NCBI GenBank assembly: GCA_029784825.1
Contig: JAFMAU010000007.1
Coordinates: 13,810 to 77,809, forward strand
DNA length: 64,000 bases
Direction: 5' to 3'
Origin: Nitrososphaerota archaeon
GTDB taxonomy: Archaea; Thermoproteota; Nitrososphaeria; Nitrososphaerales; UBA183
Shown: one piece after another, positions 8,435 through 17,431 of the stretch
Layout of the letters: every line of letters starts with the position of its first letter
Position numbering within the stretch: position 1 is the stretch's first letter
Program-made: the position numbers and the translations under genes
Notes under the pieces: model-generated
Database searches by the model: none
Told to the model about the DNA's origin: nothing
The model's input: only the letters and a program-made list of their open reading frames with translations

Positions 8435-8958
8435 GAGACTGTCGCCCCGAAGCTCGTCCTGAAGAACTCCATTGCCTCTCCTTTGGAGATGAAGTGCTCC
8501 TTGCCCACCCTGGAGGTGCGGCGCCTCCGCCTGGCGACCCTGTAGCCTGGCCTCTCGAGCAGGACGGAGACGTTCATGCCGAGGATGCCTGTTGCAGGGT
8601 CGTACTTTATTCCCGGGATCTCGATGTGCTCCTTTATCCCGAACGACACGGAGCCCCTCGGGTCGAAGCAGGACTCTGACAGCTTGCCGTCCCCGGGAAC
8701 CAGGAGCCTCTTGATCAGCTCCGTGGTCTCCTTCCCCCTGACCGTGACCAGGACGCCTATGGGCTCGCCCTTGTGGATGCCGAAATCCCTGACGCTCTTC
8801 TTGGCGCGCCGCTGGGCGGGCTTGTGCCCTGTGATCTCTTCGAGCACCCTCTTTCCCCTCTCTATGGCCTCGCCCGACTTCCCGAGGCCTATGTTGACCA
8901 CTACCTTCCCCACCCGTATTGTACGCATCGGATTCTCCTGGACTGTTTTGAGGCTCAT
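8431..8958 (-). CDS. rpl5: Large ribosomal subunit protein uL5
   Basis: The 175-residue product carries [34 protein letters not shown] and the [13 protein letters not shown] block of archaeal uL5, which contacts 5S rRNA and P-site tRNA. The ATG at 8926 (MRTIRVGKV) is an alternative, shorter start. It overlaps eS4 by four bases. Confidence 0.95.
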   Translation of the reverse strand: MSLKTVQENPMRTIRVGKVVVNIGLGKSGEAIERGKRVLEEITGHKPAQRRAKKSVRDFGIHKGEPIGVLVTVRGKETTELIKRLLVPGDGKLSESCFDPRGSVSFGIKEHIEIPGIKYDPATGILGMNVSVLLERPGYRVARRRRRTSRVGKEHFISKGEAMEFFRTSFGATVS

Positions 8959-9683
8959 GCTGATGCAGCTCCCACGTTGATCACCGGCTTGGCGGTCCCG
9001 ACAGGGAAGACAAGCCTCGATGGGATCTCTGCCTCGCCGCCCGGCAGCGACAACTTAACCATTCTCTCCCTGGTGACGGTTCCTTGCTTCACCTCGAGTA
9101 TCTTGCCCGCCTGGCCGGCCCTGTCGCCGGAGAGGACAAGACCCAGGGAGCCCTTGGCCAGCTTCACCTGGTCGACCACCTTCTGGGCTGGCACCTCCAG
9201 GAGCACCGCGTCTCCCGGCGATAGGTCGAGCTTGTCGTCCACCAGCGACCTGCCGTCGTGGAGGCCGTACTGCACGTGCCCTCCCTTGGTCTTCGACTTT
9301 GACTTTATGCTGCAGAGCTTCTTCCCTGCCTCGGCAGGGTTGACCTTGGAGAGCAGGAAGCCCTTGGCCGACGGAACAAGTCTGAACGAGACTCCCTCGG
9401 AGGCGATGCCGACCACGTCGAAGAGCCCGACCGGGAAGCTGGGCGAGTGCCTCACCCTCCCGTCGACGACGACCTTCCCCGTCTTCGTCGCGATCTTGAC
9501 CTCCTTGGAAGTTCCTGTCATTCCGGCCAGGTCCCGGATGACCACTCCGAGGGGGTAGGACGCCGACGTCGAGTGGGGCCCCGGAAGGGGCTTGAAGACG
9601 AAGCGGTCGCCTTTGCGGGAGATGTCCCAGCTGCGTGGGGCCGCGATCCTCTTCAGCCTGTTGGCTCCGCCCTTCTTGCCCAT
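8955..9683 (-). CDS. rps4e: Small ribosomal subunit protein eS4
   Basis: The 242-residue protein starts with [20 protein letters not shown], the classic eS4 N-terminus, then an S4-like RNA-binding segment and a KOW-type motif ([19 protein letters not shown]). eS4 is archaeal/eukaryotic specific and sits between uL24 and uL5 as expected. Confidence 0.96.
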   Translation of the reverse strand: MGKKGGANRLKRIAAPRSWDISRKGDRFVFKPLPGPHSTSASYPLGVVIRDLAGMTGTSKEVKIATKTGKVVVDGRVRHSPSFPVGLFDVVGIASEGVSFRLVPSAKGFLLSKVNPAEAGKKLCSIKSKSKTKGGHVQYGLHDGRSLVDDKLDLSPGDAVLLEVPAQKVVDQVKLAKGSLGLVLSGDRAGQAGKILEVKQGTVTRERMVKLSLPGGEAEIPSRLVFPVGTAKPVINVGAASA

Positions 9684-9983
9684 CTACCCCTCGCCCTCCA
9701 GCTTGGCCTTCCTGATCTTGTCCTCCAGGTTCAGGGAGGTCACGATGACCTTTGATGCTTCGATCGGCACCGGCGCGGTCCCTCCCTTCATCTTCTCCCT
9801 GGAGACTCCTTCCACGTTGAGCCTGCCGTCCTTGCTGATGACCTTGGTGACCTTGCCCTCCACTCCCAGGAACTCGCCCCTGACTATCCTGACGGAGTCT
9901 CCGGGCCTCGGCCTTACGGACTTGCGCCTGTATTTCTCGCGGAGTTCGGCCGAGAGCATCGAGGAGAATTTCATCCAAGCCAC
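9684..9983 (-). CDS. rpl24: Large ribosomal subunit protein uL24
   Basis: About 99 residues with the KOW motif VRPRPGDSVRIVRGEFLG followed by GKVTKVISKDGRLNVEGV, diagnostic of uL24, an early assembly protein of the 50S subunit. ATGs at 9983 and 9974 (MKFSSMLS) are possible starts. It lies one base after uL14. Confidence 0.95.
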   Translation of the reverse strand: MAWMKFSSMLSAELREKYRRKSVRPRPGDSVRIVRGEFLGVEGKVTKVISKDGRLNVEGVSREKMKGGTAPVPIEASKVIVTSLNLEDKIRKAKLEGEG

Positions 9984-9984
9984 C

Positions 9985-10419
9985 TCATACGATTATGGAA
10001 GCCAGATTGGCTATCCTGGGCCACTTCTCTGCGGCCTCGCCGGCGACCGGGCCCTTGATGTCTGTGCCCTTCAGGTCGCCCTCCGGTGTAACAATGACGG
10101 CCGCGTTGTCCTCGAAGACCAGTCTCTGGCCGCTGACCCTCCTGACGGGATACTTCTGCCTGATTATCACGCCGCCGAATACCTGCTTCCGCAGCTCCGG
10201 GGGACCCCTCTTCACCACGCAGATGATGCTGTCGCCCACAGATGCGGCCGGATACCTGCTGAGCCTCGTCTTCGCCTTCGTCACCATGACGACGCGGAGC
10301 GTCTTCGCCCCCGTGTTGTCCGCGCATGTGATGACCGCGTTGAGCGGGATGGCTCGGGTGATGTAGTTCTTGAACTCCTCGACTCCCTTGGCCGAGACCG
10401 CACGAGACTTTGTTGACAC
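9985..10419 (-). CDS. rpl14: Large ribosomal subunit protein uL14
   Basis: The GTG at 10419 is chosen because it shares one base with the uS17 stop (TAGTG) and gives a normal 144-residue uL14 beginning MSTKSRAVSAKGVEEF. Core motifs ITCADNTGAKTLRVV and GDSIICVVKRGPPELRK are typical. A longer upstream reading would run into uS17 coding sequence and is not supported. Confidence 0.94.
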   Translation of the reverse strand: MSTKSRAVSAKGVEEFKNYITRAIPLNAVITCADNTGAKTLRVVMVTKAKTRLSRYPAASVGDSIICVVKRGPPELRKQVFGGVIIRQKYPVRRVSGQRLVFEDNAAVIVTPEGDLKGTDIKGPVAGEAAEKWPRIANLASIIV

Positions 10420-10745
10420 TAGCCGCCCCTCCCTGCTGCGACAACGACGAAGGAGATGGTCTTCGACAGCGGCCTGCACTCACCCACGGTGACCCTGTCG
10501 CCCTCCTTCACTTCGATGCACGGCGGAAGGTGGGCGCTGACCCTGCTCTTCCTTCTTTCTCCTCTGCCATACTTGCTCACCTTGTGCAGGAACTCCATCT
10601 GGACTACGACGAAACTCCTGCCGGCCGTGGAGACCGCCTTGCCCGACAGCAGCTTGCCCCTCACCTTCAGGTGGCCGTGGAAGGGGCATCTCTCGTCGCT
10701 GCAGGGCTTCTTGGGGGCCGCAACGAGCAGGCCTGCGGTGCTCAA
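10419..10745 (-). CDS. rps17: Small ribosomal subunit protein uS17
   Basis: The 108-residue protein has the uS17 OB-fold (GKAVSTAGRSFVVVQMEF, KYGRGERRKSRVSAHLPP) and an N-terminal CSDERCPFHG segment common in archaeal members. It overlaps Rnp1 by four bases and uL14 by one, consistent with a coupled operon. Confidence 0.95.
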   Translation of the reverse strand: MSTAGLLVAAPKKPCSDERCPFHGHLKVRGKLLSGKAVSTAGRSFVVVQMEFLHKVSKYGRGERRKSRVSAHLPPCIEVKEGDRVTVGECRPLSKTISFVVVAAGRGG

Positions 10746-10978
10746 GCGCTCCTCCCCCTTATCCTGTCCTCGAGCCTGCCGAGTATGTCGTCGCCCGCGA
10801 GAGGCTCGCCGTCGCCCTCGACTTCGAGGACTGTGCCTGCCTTCTCGACAGTTATCGTTCCGTCTGCGGTCTTCATGAGCAGCGTGTTCGCTGTCTCCAG
10901 CACTATCTCTCCCTTCCTTCCCCGCTTGGTTGCGTCCCTGGCGTCAACTATCACTGCCCTGGTCCCTACCACGCTCAT
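10742..10978 (-). CDS. rnp1: Ribonuclease P protein component 1 (Rpp29/Pop4)
   Basis: The 78-residue Sm-like protein (GTRAVIVDARDATKRGRKGEI, TLLMKTADGTITVEKAG) is the archaeal Rpp29 homologue, which binds the RNase P RNA specificity region and matures tRNA 5' ends. Archaea typically encode it between uL29 and uS17, as here, with four-base overlaps on both sides. A second RNase P subunit (Pop5) lies near the right end of the window. Confidence 0.93.
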   Translation of the reverse strand: MSVVGTRAVIVDARDATKRGRKGEIVLETANTLLMKTADGTITVEKAGTVLEVEGDGEPLAGDDILGRLEDRIRGRSA

Positions 10979-11181
10979 TCGATCACTCCCTTCTCCCTCA
11001 TGATGGTCAGCACCCTGGCGATGTCGCGCCGCACCCTCCTGACCTTGCCTACGTCCTTCTGGACCAGGCCGCGTTCCTTGTTGCCCGCAAGCTTGGAGAG
11101 CTCCGCCCTGAGGTCGAAGAGCGTCTGCCTGAGCTTGTCAGGTTCCTGTTGTCTCAGTTCCCTCGGTTTGAGTTGTGCCAT
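10975..11181 (-). CDS. rpl29: Large ribosomal subunit protein uL29
   Basis: The 68-residue helical hairpin (LKPRELRQQEPDKLRQTLFD, KVRRVRRDIARVLTIMREK) is uL29, located at the exit tunnel. It overlaps the end of uS3 by 44 bases, a long overlap caused by the extended uS3 C-terminus. Confidence 0.95.
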   Translation of the reverse strand: MAQLKPRELRQQEPDKLRQTLFDLRAELSKLAGNKERGLVQKDVGKVRRVRRDIARVLTIMREKGVIE

Positions 11182-11809
11182 TCTCTTTTTTCTCCTGTTC
11201 CATGTCAGACCTTAGCTGGAAGTCCGGCGGCAGCGCGTCCTTCAGCGCTATCTTGACCTTGATGCCGTAGAGTCCGAGCTTTAGTAGGACGTCGGTGGTC
11301 GCTTCGCTGACGGTCCGCTCTGCAGTGTCTCCGCTCTTGGGGACCACGCCAGCCCTGTATTTTTCGCCGTGCGACCTGTCGCTCCTCAGCTTCCCCCTTA
11401 CGGAGACCTCGACCCCGGCGGCCCCGGCGTTCATGATGTTGTTGACCGTCCACATCGCCGCCCTCCTGAAGGCGGTGCCCCTGGAGACTATCTGTGCGAT
11501 CCTTCCAGCCATTATCCGGGCGTTCAGCTCCGGATTGACGACTTCGGAGACTGCAATCTGCGGGTTTGGGAGCCCGAACTGGGCGGCGACCTTGTCCGTC
11601 AGCTCCTTGATCCCTGTTCCCCGCCTTCCGATCGCGAGCCCTGGCCTTGCCACGTAGACCTTCAGCGTGGTCCCCACGGATGACCTTTGCACCTCGAGGC
11701 CGCCGTAGCCGGCGTCGCGCAGCTGCTTCTCGAAGAATTCGTCCAGCGCAGCGAAGGACCTTGTCGTGAGGAGAATCGCCTTCACCGAACTTCGCTGCTG
11801 GACCGACAA
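11138..11809 (-). CDS. rps3: Small ribosomal subunit protein uS3
   Basis: The 223-residue uS3 has an N-terminal KH domain (VYVARPGLAIGRRGTGIKEL) and the C-terminal GVEVSVRGKL/YRAGVVPKSGDTAE module. A low-complexity acidic and Thr-rich tail (EKKENGTTQTEGTETTGT) runs 44 bases into the uL29 gene. uS3 lines the mRNA entry channel. Confidence 0.95.
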   Translation of the reverse strand: MSVQQRSSVKAILLTTRSFAALDEFFEKQLRDAGYGGLEVQRSSVGTTLKVYVARPGLAIGRRGTGIKELTDKVAAQFGLPNPQIAVSEVVNPELNARIMAGRIAQIVSRGTAFRRAAMWTVNNIMNAGAAGVEVSVRGKLRSDRSHGEKYRAGVVPKSGDTAERTVSEATTDVLLKLGLYGIKVKIALKDALPPDFQLRSDMEQEKKENGTTQTEGTETTGT

Positions 11810-11810
11810 G

Positions 11811-12272
11811 CTAGACCTCTTTCCCTACGAGCTCGATGTGGACCAGCTGGTGGAAGTTGGGGGAGGAGCGGCCGTACGCCCTGGGGACGTAGTCCTTGAT
11901 GGTCCGCCCTGCGTAAGCGGACGCGTGGATGATCATCACGCGCTCAGGGTCGAGCCCCTTGAACTCGGAGTTGCCCTGGAGGTTCTTCAGGACGTCGACG
12001 AAGATATCCGCAGTCTTCACCGGGTAGGAGCCCGATGGGAAGCCTTGGAGCTCGCTCCTGTGGCCCACCTTGAGCTTGTGCCTCCTGAACGCGATCGCCA
12101 TCTTCTTCTTCTTCACCAGCTCGAGCAGGTCTATGGCCTTTGTGACGGACATCCCCTTGATTGATAGCGCGACCTCCCTGGCCGCCTTTGGGGAGATGTT
12201 CACCTCTCTTCCGCTAGCCCGCACATGCACCGCTGGGTCGAAACCCTCGAAACTGTAACCGTAGTGAGGCAA
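11811..12272 (-). CDS. rpl22: Large ribosomal subunit protein uL22 (first gene of operon)
   Basis: The 153-residue protein shows the archaeal uL22 pattern (VHVRASGREVNISPKAAREV, GHRSELQGFPSGSYPVKTA, HIELVGKEV). The start is TTG at 12272, supported by a GAGGT Shine-Dalgarno-like sequence six to seven bases upstream. A TATA-like box lies about 40 bases upstream, so this is the promoter-proximal gene of the 11-kb leftward operon. Confidence 0.94.
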   Translation of the reverse strand: MPHYGYSFEGFDPAVHVRASGREVNISPKAAREVALSIKGMSVTKAIDLLELVKKKKMAIAFRRHKLKVGHRSELQGFPSGSYPVKTADIFVDVLKNLQGNSEFKGLDPERVMIIHASAYAGRTIKDYVPRAYGRSSPNFHQLVHIELVGKEV

Positions 12273-12306
12273 TACTTACCTCTCGTAGCCTACTGGCGAT
12301 TTTCAA

Positions 12307-12320
12307 TGCTGTTAAAAGGT
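12307..12320 (-). promoter_or_regulatory. Probable promoter of the ribosomal/secY operon
   Basis: On the minus strand the AT-rich CCTTTTAACA is centred near 12314, placing a start site near 12288, about 16 bases before the uL22 TTG. The rest of the 12273-12449 interval holds no gene that I can support; it separates two divergent operons. Confidence 0.5.
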
Positions 12321-12449
12321 TATCCATGATGAAACGACCCGAAACCCGAAAACGGGGATTTCCAATCGCCGAGCAATCGGTTTCAGCTTTCGGATTCTCG
12401 AAGCAAAGCCTAAGTTGAGTTGACATCAGGCTGCTGACCGCTGAGCTCG

Positions 12450-14165
12450 ATGGTTGAGACCCTCAAGCACGACATCGTGATAGTCGGCTCCGGCATCGCC
12501 GGGCTCAGGGCGGCAATCGAGGCCGCGAGGGTGAGCGGCGGGAAGGCGGACATTGCGGTCCTCACCAAGGTCCAGGCCATGCGTTCTCACTCTGTCAGCG
12601 CCGAGGGCGGCACGGCGGCGGTGCTGTATCCCGACACCGGGGACTCGCTGGAGTCGCACGCGTTCGACACCGTGAAGGGTTCGGACTACCTGGCGGACCA
12701 GGACGCTGTCGAGAGGTTCGTGCAGATGATGCCCCAGGAGATCTACCAGCTCGAGCACTGGGGTCTGCCCTGGTCGAGGCGCGAGGACGGGAGGATTGCC
12801 CAGCGCTGGTTCGGGGGCTACAGCCATCCAAGGGCGACCTACGCGGAGGACAAGGTGGGCTTCTTCGAGATGCAGACGCTCTACGACACTGCGACCAAGT
12901 ACGACAACATAACGTTCTATCAGGAGTGGTTCGCGACTTCGCTTCTGACCGAGGCCGGCGAGTTCAGGGGCCTGACGGCCATAGAGATGAAGACGGGCGA
13001 CTTCGCCGCGGTCCTCGCCAAGGCGGGCATAATGGCCACCGGAGGCTCGGGCAGGCTCTACAGCTTCGCCACCTACGGCCACAGCTCGACCCCCGACGGC
13101 ATGAGCATCGCGTACAGGGCGGGGGTCCCGCTGAAGGACATGGAGTTCGTCCAGTTCCATCCTTCGGGCCTGGTGCCGTCCGGGATTCTGATCACCGAGG
13201 CGGCGAGGGGCGAGGGGGGCGTGCTCCTGAACAAGGACGGCGAGCGCTTCATGAAGAAGTACGCGCCCGAGAGACTCGAGCTGGCCTCGAGGGACGTGGT
13301 CTCCAGGGCGATCATGACGGAGATAGAGGAGGGAAGGGGGTTCAAGGACGAGCAGAGCGGCTACTCGTACGTCAGCCTGGACCTCACGCCCATAGGAGCG
13401 GAGAAGATCAAGCAGAGGCTTTCGGGCATCCGCGAGATAGTCATCAAGTTCAGGGGCGTCGACATAGTGGAGAAGCCGGCGCCCATCAGGCCCGTCTGCC
13501 ACTACATCATGGGCGGCATCGACACCAACATAGACGGCGCGACCAGGCTCAAGGGCCTCTGGGCTGCCGGGGAGGCCGCTTGCGTCAGCATAAACGGAGC
13601 CAACAGGCTGGGGGCCAACTCCACGGCAGAGTGCCTGGTCTGGGGGAGGATCACCGGGACGGAAGCGGCGAAGTACGCGGCTGCCAAGGCCCAGGGCGGC
13701 TCGGTCACCGAGCAGACGATGCTCGAGGAGCGCAGGATATTCGACGGCATCTTCCACGGCACCGGGGGGACCAACCCCTACGAAGTGAGGGACAGGGTTC
13801 AGAGGGCCATGGAGGCGGACGTGTTCGTCTACAGGTCAGGGGACGGGCTGGCCCGGGCGCTGAAGACGATTCGGGAGCTGAAGAGCGCGGACTTTCGGCA
13901 TTGCGACGACAGGTCGAGGACGTTCAACACCAACCTAAGCCAGGTGCTGGAGGTGGAGTCCATGCTGGACGTCGCAGAGGTGACGGTCGCGAGCGCTCTC
14001 GCGAGGACCGAGTCCAGGGGGGCCCACTCCAGGAGGGACTTCCCGAAGCGGGACGACGAGAACTGGCTGAAGCACACCCTGGCTCTGTGGACGCCCGGGG
14101 GGCCAAAGCTGGAGTACTCGCCCGTAGCCATAACCAAATACCAGCCGACGGAGAGGCACTACTGA
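12450..14165 (+). CDS. sdhA: Succinate dehydrogenase/fumarate reductase flavoprotein subunit
   Basis: The 571-residue protein begins HDIVIVGSGIAGLRAAIEAA, an FAD-binding Rossmann motif, and has RSHSVSAEGGTAA (the His of SHS is the usual covalent FAD site), QFHPSGLVPSGILITEAARG and the catalytic-Arg region SRDVVSRAIM. It oxidises succinate to fumarate on the cytoplasmic side of complex II. A weak TATA-like CCTAAGTT near 12409-12416 could drive the operon. It is followed after 34 bases by sdhC. Confidence 0.96.
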   Translation: MVETLKHDIVIVGSGIAGLRAAIEAARVSGGKADIAVLTKVQAMRSHSVSAEGGTAAVLYPDTGDSLESHAFDTVKGSDYLADQDAVERFVQMMPQEIYQLEHWGLPWSRREDGRIAQRWFGGYSHPRATYAEDKVGFFEMQTLYDTATKYDNITFYQEWFATSLLTEAGEFRGLTAIEMKTGDFAAVLAKAGIMATGGSGRLYSFATYGHSSTPDGMSIAYRAGVPLKDMEFVQFHPSGLVPSGILITEAARGEGGVLLNKDGERFMKKYAPERLELASRDVVSRAIMTEIEEGRGFKDEQSGYSYVSLDLTPIGAEKIKQRLSGIREIVIKFRGVDIVEKPAPIRPVCHYIMGGIDTNIDGATRLKGLWAAGEAACVSINGANRLGANSTAECLVWGRITGTEAAKYAAAKAQGGSVTEQTMLEERRIFDGIFHGTGGTNPYEVRDRVQRAMEADVFVYRSGDGLARALKTIRELKSADFRHCDDRSRTFNTNLSQVLEVESMLDVAEVTVASALARTESRGAHSRRDFPKRDDENWLKHTLALWTPGGPKLEYSPVAITKYQPTERHY

Positions 14166-14199
14166 TGCCCATCCTTCCGGGGGAGGAGAGCCGAGAGGC

Positions 14200-14658
14200 A
14201 TGAAGTCCGACGGTCGCGCCCTCAACAGGAGGGGGATTCGCGGTTGGCTCAACCCGTACCACTACAACTTGGAGCGCTGGGCCTACGTGTTCCAGAGGCT
14301 GACCGGAGTGCTGATACTGCTCTACGTCCTCGGCCACATCGGGGACACCAGCTTCTTCGTCGGGGGGCCGCTGGGCGCCGGGCCCAGCCAGTCCAGTTGG
14401 GCCTTGGACCTCAGCGTTACGGAGAACGTGGTCGGTCACCTCATACTCGCGCTGACGGCCACCATAGTGGTTTTCCACGGGATCAACGGCATCAGGCTCA
14501 TCCTGGCCGAGTACGGCATAATCTTCCAGAAGCCCTCGGCAATAGAGTACCCGTACAAGGCCAAGGGGCTCAGGGCCCTCCAGCAGCATCTGATCTGGGC
14601 GGCCATAGTGCTGGCCATAGTGGCGGCCCTCTGGTCGGGGACGATTCTATTCGGGTGA
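14200..14658 (+). CDS. sdhC: Succinate dehydrogenase cytochrome b/membrane anchor subunit SdhC
   Basis: The 152-residue protein has three membrane segments (LTGVLILLYVLGHI, VGHLILALTATIVVFHGI, LIWAAIVLAIVAALW). Histidines in LGHIG, VVGHL and VFHGI are candidate haem b ligands. The RWAYVFQRLTGV motif is typical of SdhC. It lies between sdhA and sdhD in a tight operon. Confidence 0.9.
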   Translation: MKSDGRALNRRGIRGWLNPYHYNLERWAYVFQRLTGVLILLYVLGHIGDTSFFVGGPLGAGPSQSSWALDLSVTENVVGHLILALTATIVVFHGINGIRLILAEYGIIFQKPSAIEYPYKAKGLRALQQHLIWAAIVLAIVAALWSGTILFG

Positions 14659-14659
14659 G

Positions 14660-15013
14660 ATGATGAGGGAATCGAGACTGATGCAGCTCCAGTACGCGAC
14701 GGCCGTCGTGGCGCTGGTGCTGGTGGGCCTGCACCTGCTCATGCAGGGCGTGATAGTCCCCTACGGCGCGGCGCTGTCGTTCCAGCACGTTCTCTCCGTC
14801 TACAGGAGCTGGGTCGACGGGAGCCTCTTGGAGCTGCTCCTGGTCGTCGTGCTGCTCCACGGGTTCAACGGACTAAGGATGATCCTGCTGGAGTGGAGGC
14901 AGACGGCGCGCTGGTCTTCCTGGGTCAACGGCGGCACAGTGATAGCCGCCGTGGTCGCAGTCGCCTACGGGACGCGGACGGTCGTCTTCGCCGTCGTAGG
15001 AGGGGTGAGCTAG
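14660..15013 (+). CDS. sdhD: Succinate dehydrogenase membrane anchor subunit SdhD
   Basis: This 117-residue protein has three hydrophobic segments and conserved His residues in LVGLHLLMQ and VVLLHGFNGLRMIL; the HGFNGLRMIL block parallels HGINGIRLIL of SdhC, showing the two anchors are homologous. It starts one base after sdhC ends and precedes sdhB by four bases. Confidence 0.88.
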   Translation: MMRESRLMQLQYATAVVALVLVGLHLLMQGVIVPYGAALSFQHVLSVYRSWVDGSLLELLLVVVLLHGFNGLRMILLEWRQTARWSSWVNGGTVIAAVVAVAYGTRTVVFAVVGGVS

Positions 15014-15017
15014 GAGG

Positions 15018-15785
15018 GTGACGGAGCTGAAGCTCAGGGTGCAGAGGTTCAATCCCGAATCTGACAGGAGGCCGAGGTTCGAGGACTTCGTGCTGCAGGC
15101 CAGGGACGGCATGACTGTGCTCGAAGCGCTGCTGCAGGTGAGGGACTACAGGGACCACTCGCTCGGCGTAAGATTCTCCTGCAGGATGGCGTCCTGCGGG
15201 TCCTGCGGCATGAAGATCAACGGCAAGCCCAGGCTGGCCTGCTATACGCCGCTGGATGAGCTGAAGTCGGAGACCGTGGTGGTCCAGCCGATGGACAACT
15301 TCCCGATCGTGAAGGACCTGGTCACTGACCTGTCCGGTTTCTTCGAGAAGCACAGGTCGCTGATCCCGCGCATCGTCAGGGCCGACGGGTCAGAGATGGA
15401 GAGCCCGACGGCGGAGTACGCCATGAGCCAGAAGGAACTCGAGTCGATACTCCAGTTCACCTACTGCATAAAGTGCGGCCTCTGCACTTCTTCGTGCCCG
15501 ACGGTGGGGACCGACTCGCTCTTCCCCGGCCCGCAGGCCTTGGCCCAGGCCTACAGGTACACCATGGACGTCAGGGACGAGGGAGGCAAGGAGAGGTTCA
15601 AGCTCCTGGACGCGGAGCACGGCGTGTTCCGCTGCCACTACGCCGGGTCCTGCTCGGCGGTCTGCCCCAAGGGGGTCGACCCGGCCCTCGGAATACAGCT
15701 CCTGAAGAGGCATGTGATGTCCGCGAAGCCCCCGCGCAGGAAGGGCGAGGGCGCCAAGCTGTGGGTTGACCAGAAGAAGGGATAG
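15018..15785 (+). CDS. sdhB: Succinate dehydrogenase iron-sulphur subunit
   Basis: The 255-residue subunit starts with GTG at 15018. It has the [2Fe-2S] motif CRMASCGSCGMKINGKPRLAC near residues 53-73 split over one loop, then CIKCGLCTSSCP and CHYAGSCSAVCPKG for the [4Fe-4S] and [3Fe-4S] clusters. It carries electrons from SdhA to the membrane anchors. The Lys/Arg-rich C-terminus is unremarkable. It is the last gene of the operon. Confidence 0.96.
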   Translation: MTELKLRVQRFNPESDRRPRFEDFVLQARDGMTVLEALLQVRDYRDHSLGVRFSCRMASCGSCGMKINGKPRLACYTPLDELKSETVVVQPMDNFPIVKDLVTDLSGFFEKHRSLIPRIVRADGSEMESPTAEYAMSQKELESILQFTYCIKCGLCTSSCPTVGTDSLFPGPQALAQAYRYTMDVRDEGGKERFKLLDAEHGVFRCHYAGSCSAVCPKGVDPALGIQLLKRHVMSAKPPRRKGEGAKLWVDQKKG

Positions 15786-15786
15786 G

Positions 15787-16194
15787 CTAGCCTTCGTTCT
15801 TGTCGAGCGTCGTGCCGAGATAGCCGTAGACTCCTGTCTTGAGCGCCTTCATGCCGAGGAGCGCGCACTTGATCCTTGCGGGGCCGAGGTCGGGGTTGCC
15901 GAGCATCTTCACGACGTCCTCCTTCGAAAGCTGCTTCACCCAGTCCAGGGGCTTGTCCTTGGCCAGTTCCGTCAGCATCGACGTGGACGCCTGGCTTATT
16001 GCGCAACCCTTCCCGGTGTACATCACCTTCTCCATGGTCCCTCCGCTGCCCACCTTGACTTGGACGTCGACCTCGTCGCCGCAGAGCGGGTTGGTGTCGT
16101 GGGCCTCGATGTCGTGGTCCTCCATCTTGCCGTAGTTCCTGGGCCTGCGGTAGTAGTCGAGGATTATCTCCTTGTATATGTCGGCCGCGCTCAA
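15787..16194 (-). CDS. sufU: SufU/IscU-like iron-sulphur scaffold protein
   Basis: The TTG at 16194 overlaps the sufS stop (TTGA) and gives a 135-residue protein starting MSAADIYKEIILDYYRRPRN, the standard SufU/IscU N-terminus. Three conserved cysteines are present (PLCGDEVD, GKGCAISQAS, RIKCALLGM). It receives sulphur from SufS. A much longer upstream reading in the same frame is only antisense-like extension through sufS and is rejected. Confidence 0.93.
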   Translation of the reverse strand: MSAADIYKEIILDYYRRPRNYGKMEDHDIEAHDTNPLCGDEVDVQVKVGSGGTMEKVMYTGKGCAISQASTSMLTELAKDKPLDWVKQLSKEDVVKMLGNPDLGPARIKCALLGMKALKTGVYGYLGTTLDKNEG

Positions 16195-17429
16195 AGGCGG
16201 AAGACCTCCCTCACCTTCCCGAGGCCGGCAGCCAGCGCGTCTATGTCGTCGGTGTCGTTGTAGACGTAGAAGCTTGCCCTGCTGGTCGCGGGGACGTCCA
16301 GCCATCCCATCAGCGGCTGGGCGCAGTGGTGCCCCGAACGGATCGCGATGCCTTCCTCGTCCAGTATGGTCGCCACGTCGTGGGAGTGGACGTCGCCTAG
16401 GTTGAATGCTATGACGCAGCCGCGCTTCTCGGCGTCCCGAGGGCCGTAGGCCTTGAACCCCTTCACCTTGGACAGGGCCTCCATGGCGTACTCTAGCAGT
16501 CTGATTTCGTGGTCCCTCACCCGCTCCATGCCCAGCGAGCTGAGGTAGTCGACTGCGGCTCCGAGGCCTATGGCGTCGGCTATGTTGACCGTCCCGGCCT
16601 CGAACTTGTAGGGGACGTCGTTCCAGGTGGCGTGGTCGGCGAAGACTTCGCGTATCATCTCGCCCCCGGCCTGGAACGGGTCGGCCTTCTCGAGCAGCTC
16701 GCTCCTGCCGTAGAGCACGCCGATCCCCGTGGGTCCGAGCATCTTGTGCCCGGAGAACGCGTAGAAGTCGCAGCCCAGCTTCCGGACGTCGACAGGCATG
16801 TGGGGGACGGCCTGGGCCCCGTCCACCACGGATACCGCGCCCGCCTTCCTGGCCATGGCGCAGATCTTCGCGACGTCGTTTATCGTGCCGAGGACGTTGG
16901 AGCAATGTGTTATCGCCACGAGCTTGGGCGAGTCGGCGAGAAGCTTCTCGAGGTCGCCCATCTTCAGGGTGCCGTCCGGGTTCAGGCCGACCAACTTCAG
17001 GTTGGCGCCCGTCTTCCTTGCCAGGAGCTGCCACGGAACCAAGTTGCTGTGGTGCTCCATCAGGGTCGCGACCAGGGTGTCACCCTTCCGGACTTCCTTT
17101 TCCCCCCAGGCGAACCTGACCAGGTTTATCGATTCGGTTGTGCCCCGGGTGAAGACCGCCTCTTCGGGTCTGGAGCCTATCAGCCCCGCCACCTTCCCGC
17201 GCGATGCTTCGAAGGCTTCGGTGGCCTCTTCTCCCAGTCTGTGGACCGACCTGTGGACGTTGGCGTTGTGATTCGAGTAGTAGTCGACGAGGGTGTCGAT
17301 TACCTGCCTGGGCTTTTGGGTGGTGGCGGCGTTGTCCAGGTAGACGAGCCTCTTTCCGTTGACCTTTCGTCCGAGAATCGGGAAGTCAGCCTGAATCTTT
17401 CTCGTATCCAGTGCCTGGGGTTTCAGCAT
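16191..17429 (-). CDS. sufS: Cysteine desulfurase SufS
   Basis: The 412-residue PLP enzyme begins RKIQADFPILGRKVNGKRLV and has the PLP-Lys in FSGHKMLGPTGIGVLYG and the catalytic Cys in IRSGHHCAQPLM, so it is a group II (SufS) desulfurase. It supplies persulphide sulphur to SufU/SufBCD. It starts two bases after the Rieske gene and overlaps sufU by four bases. Confidence 0.96.
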   Translation of the reverse strand: MLKPQALDTRKIQADFPILGRKVNGKRLVYLDNAATTQKPRQVIDTLVDYYSNHNANVHRSVHRLGEEATEAFEASRGKVAGLIGSRPEEAVFTRGTTESINLVRFAWGEKEVRKGDTLVATLMEHHSNLVPWQLLARKTGANLKLVGLNPDGTLKMGDLEKLLADSPKLVAITHCSNVLGTINDVAKICAMARKAGAVSVVDGAQAVPHMPVDVRKLGCDFYAFSGHKMLGPTGIGVLYGRSELLEKADPFQAGGEMIREVFADHATWNDVPYKFEAGTVNIADAIGLGAAVDYLSSLGMERVRDHEIRLLEYAMEALSKVKGFKAYGPRDAEKRGCVIAFNLGDVHSHDVATILDEEGIAIRSGHHCAQPLMGWLDVPATSRASFYVYNDTDDIDALAAGLGKVREVFRL

Positions 17430-17431
17430 AG

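Noticed and set aside
12426..13757. Long open frame antisense to sdhA
   Set aside because: It is a GC-rich codon-position shadow of sdhA, with Arg/Pro/Gly-rich sequence and no recognisable domain.
16195..17034. Upstream extension of the sufU frame to a 415-codon ORF
   Set aside because: The extra sequence is a shadow of sufS; the TTG overlapping the sufS stop gives the standard SufU N-terminus.
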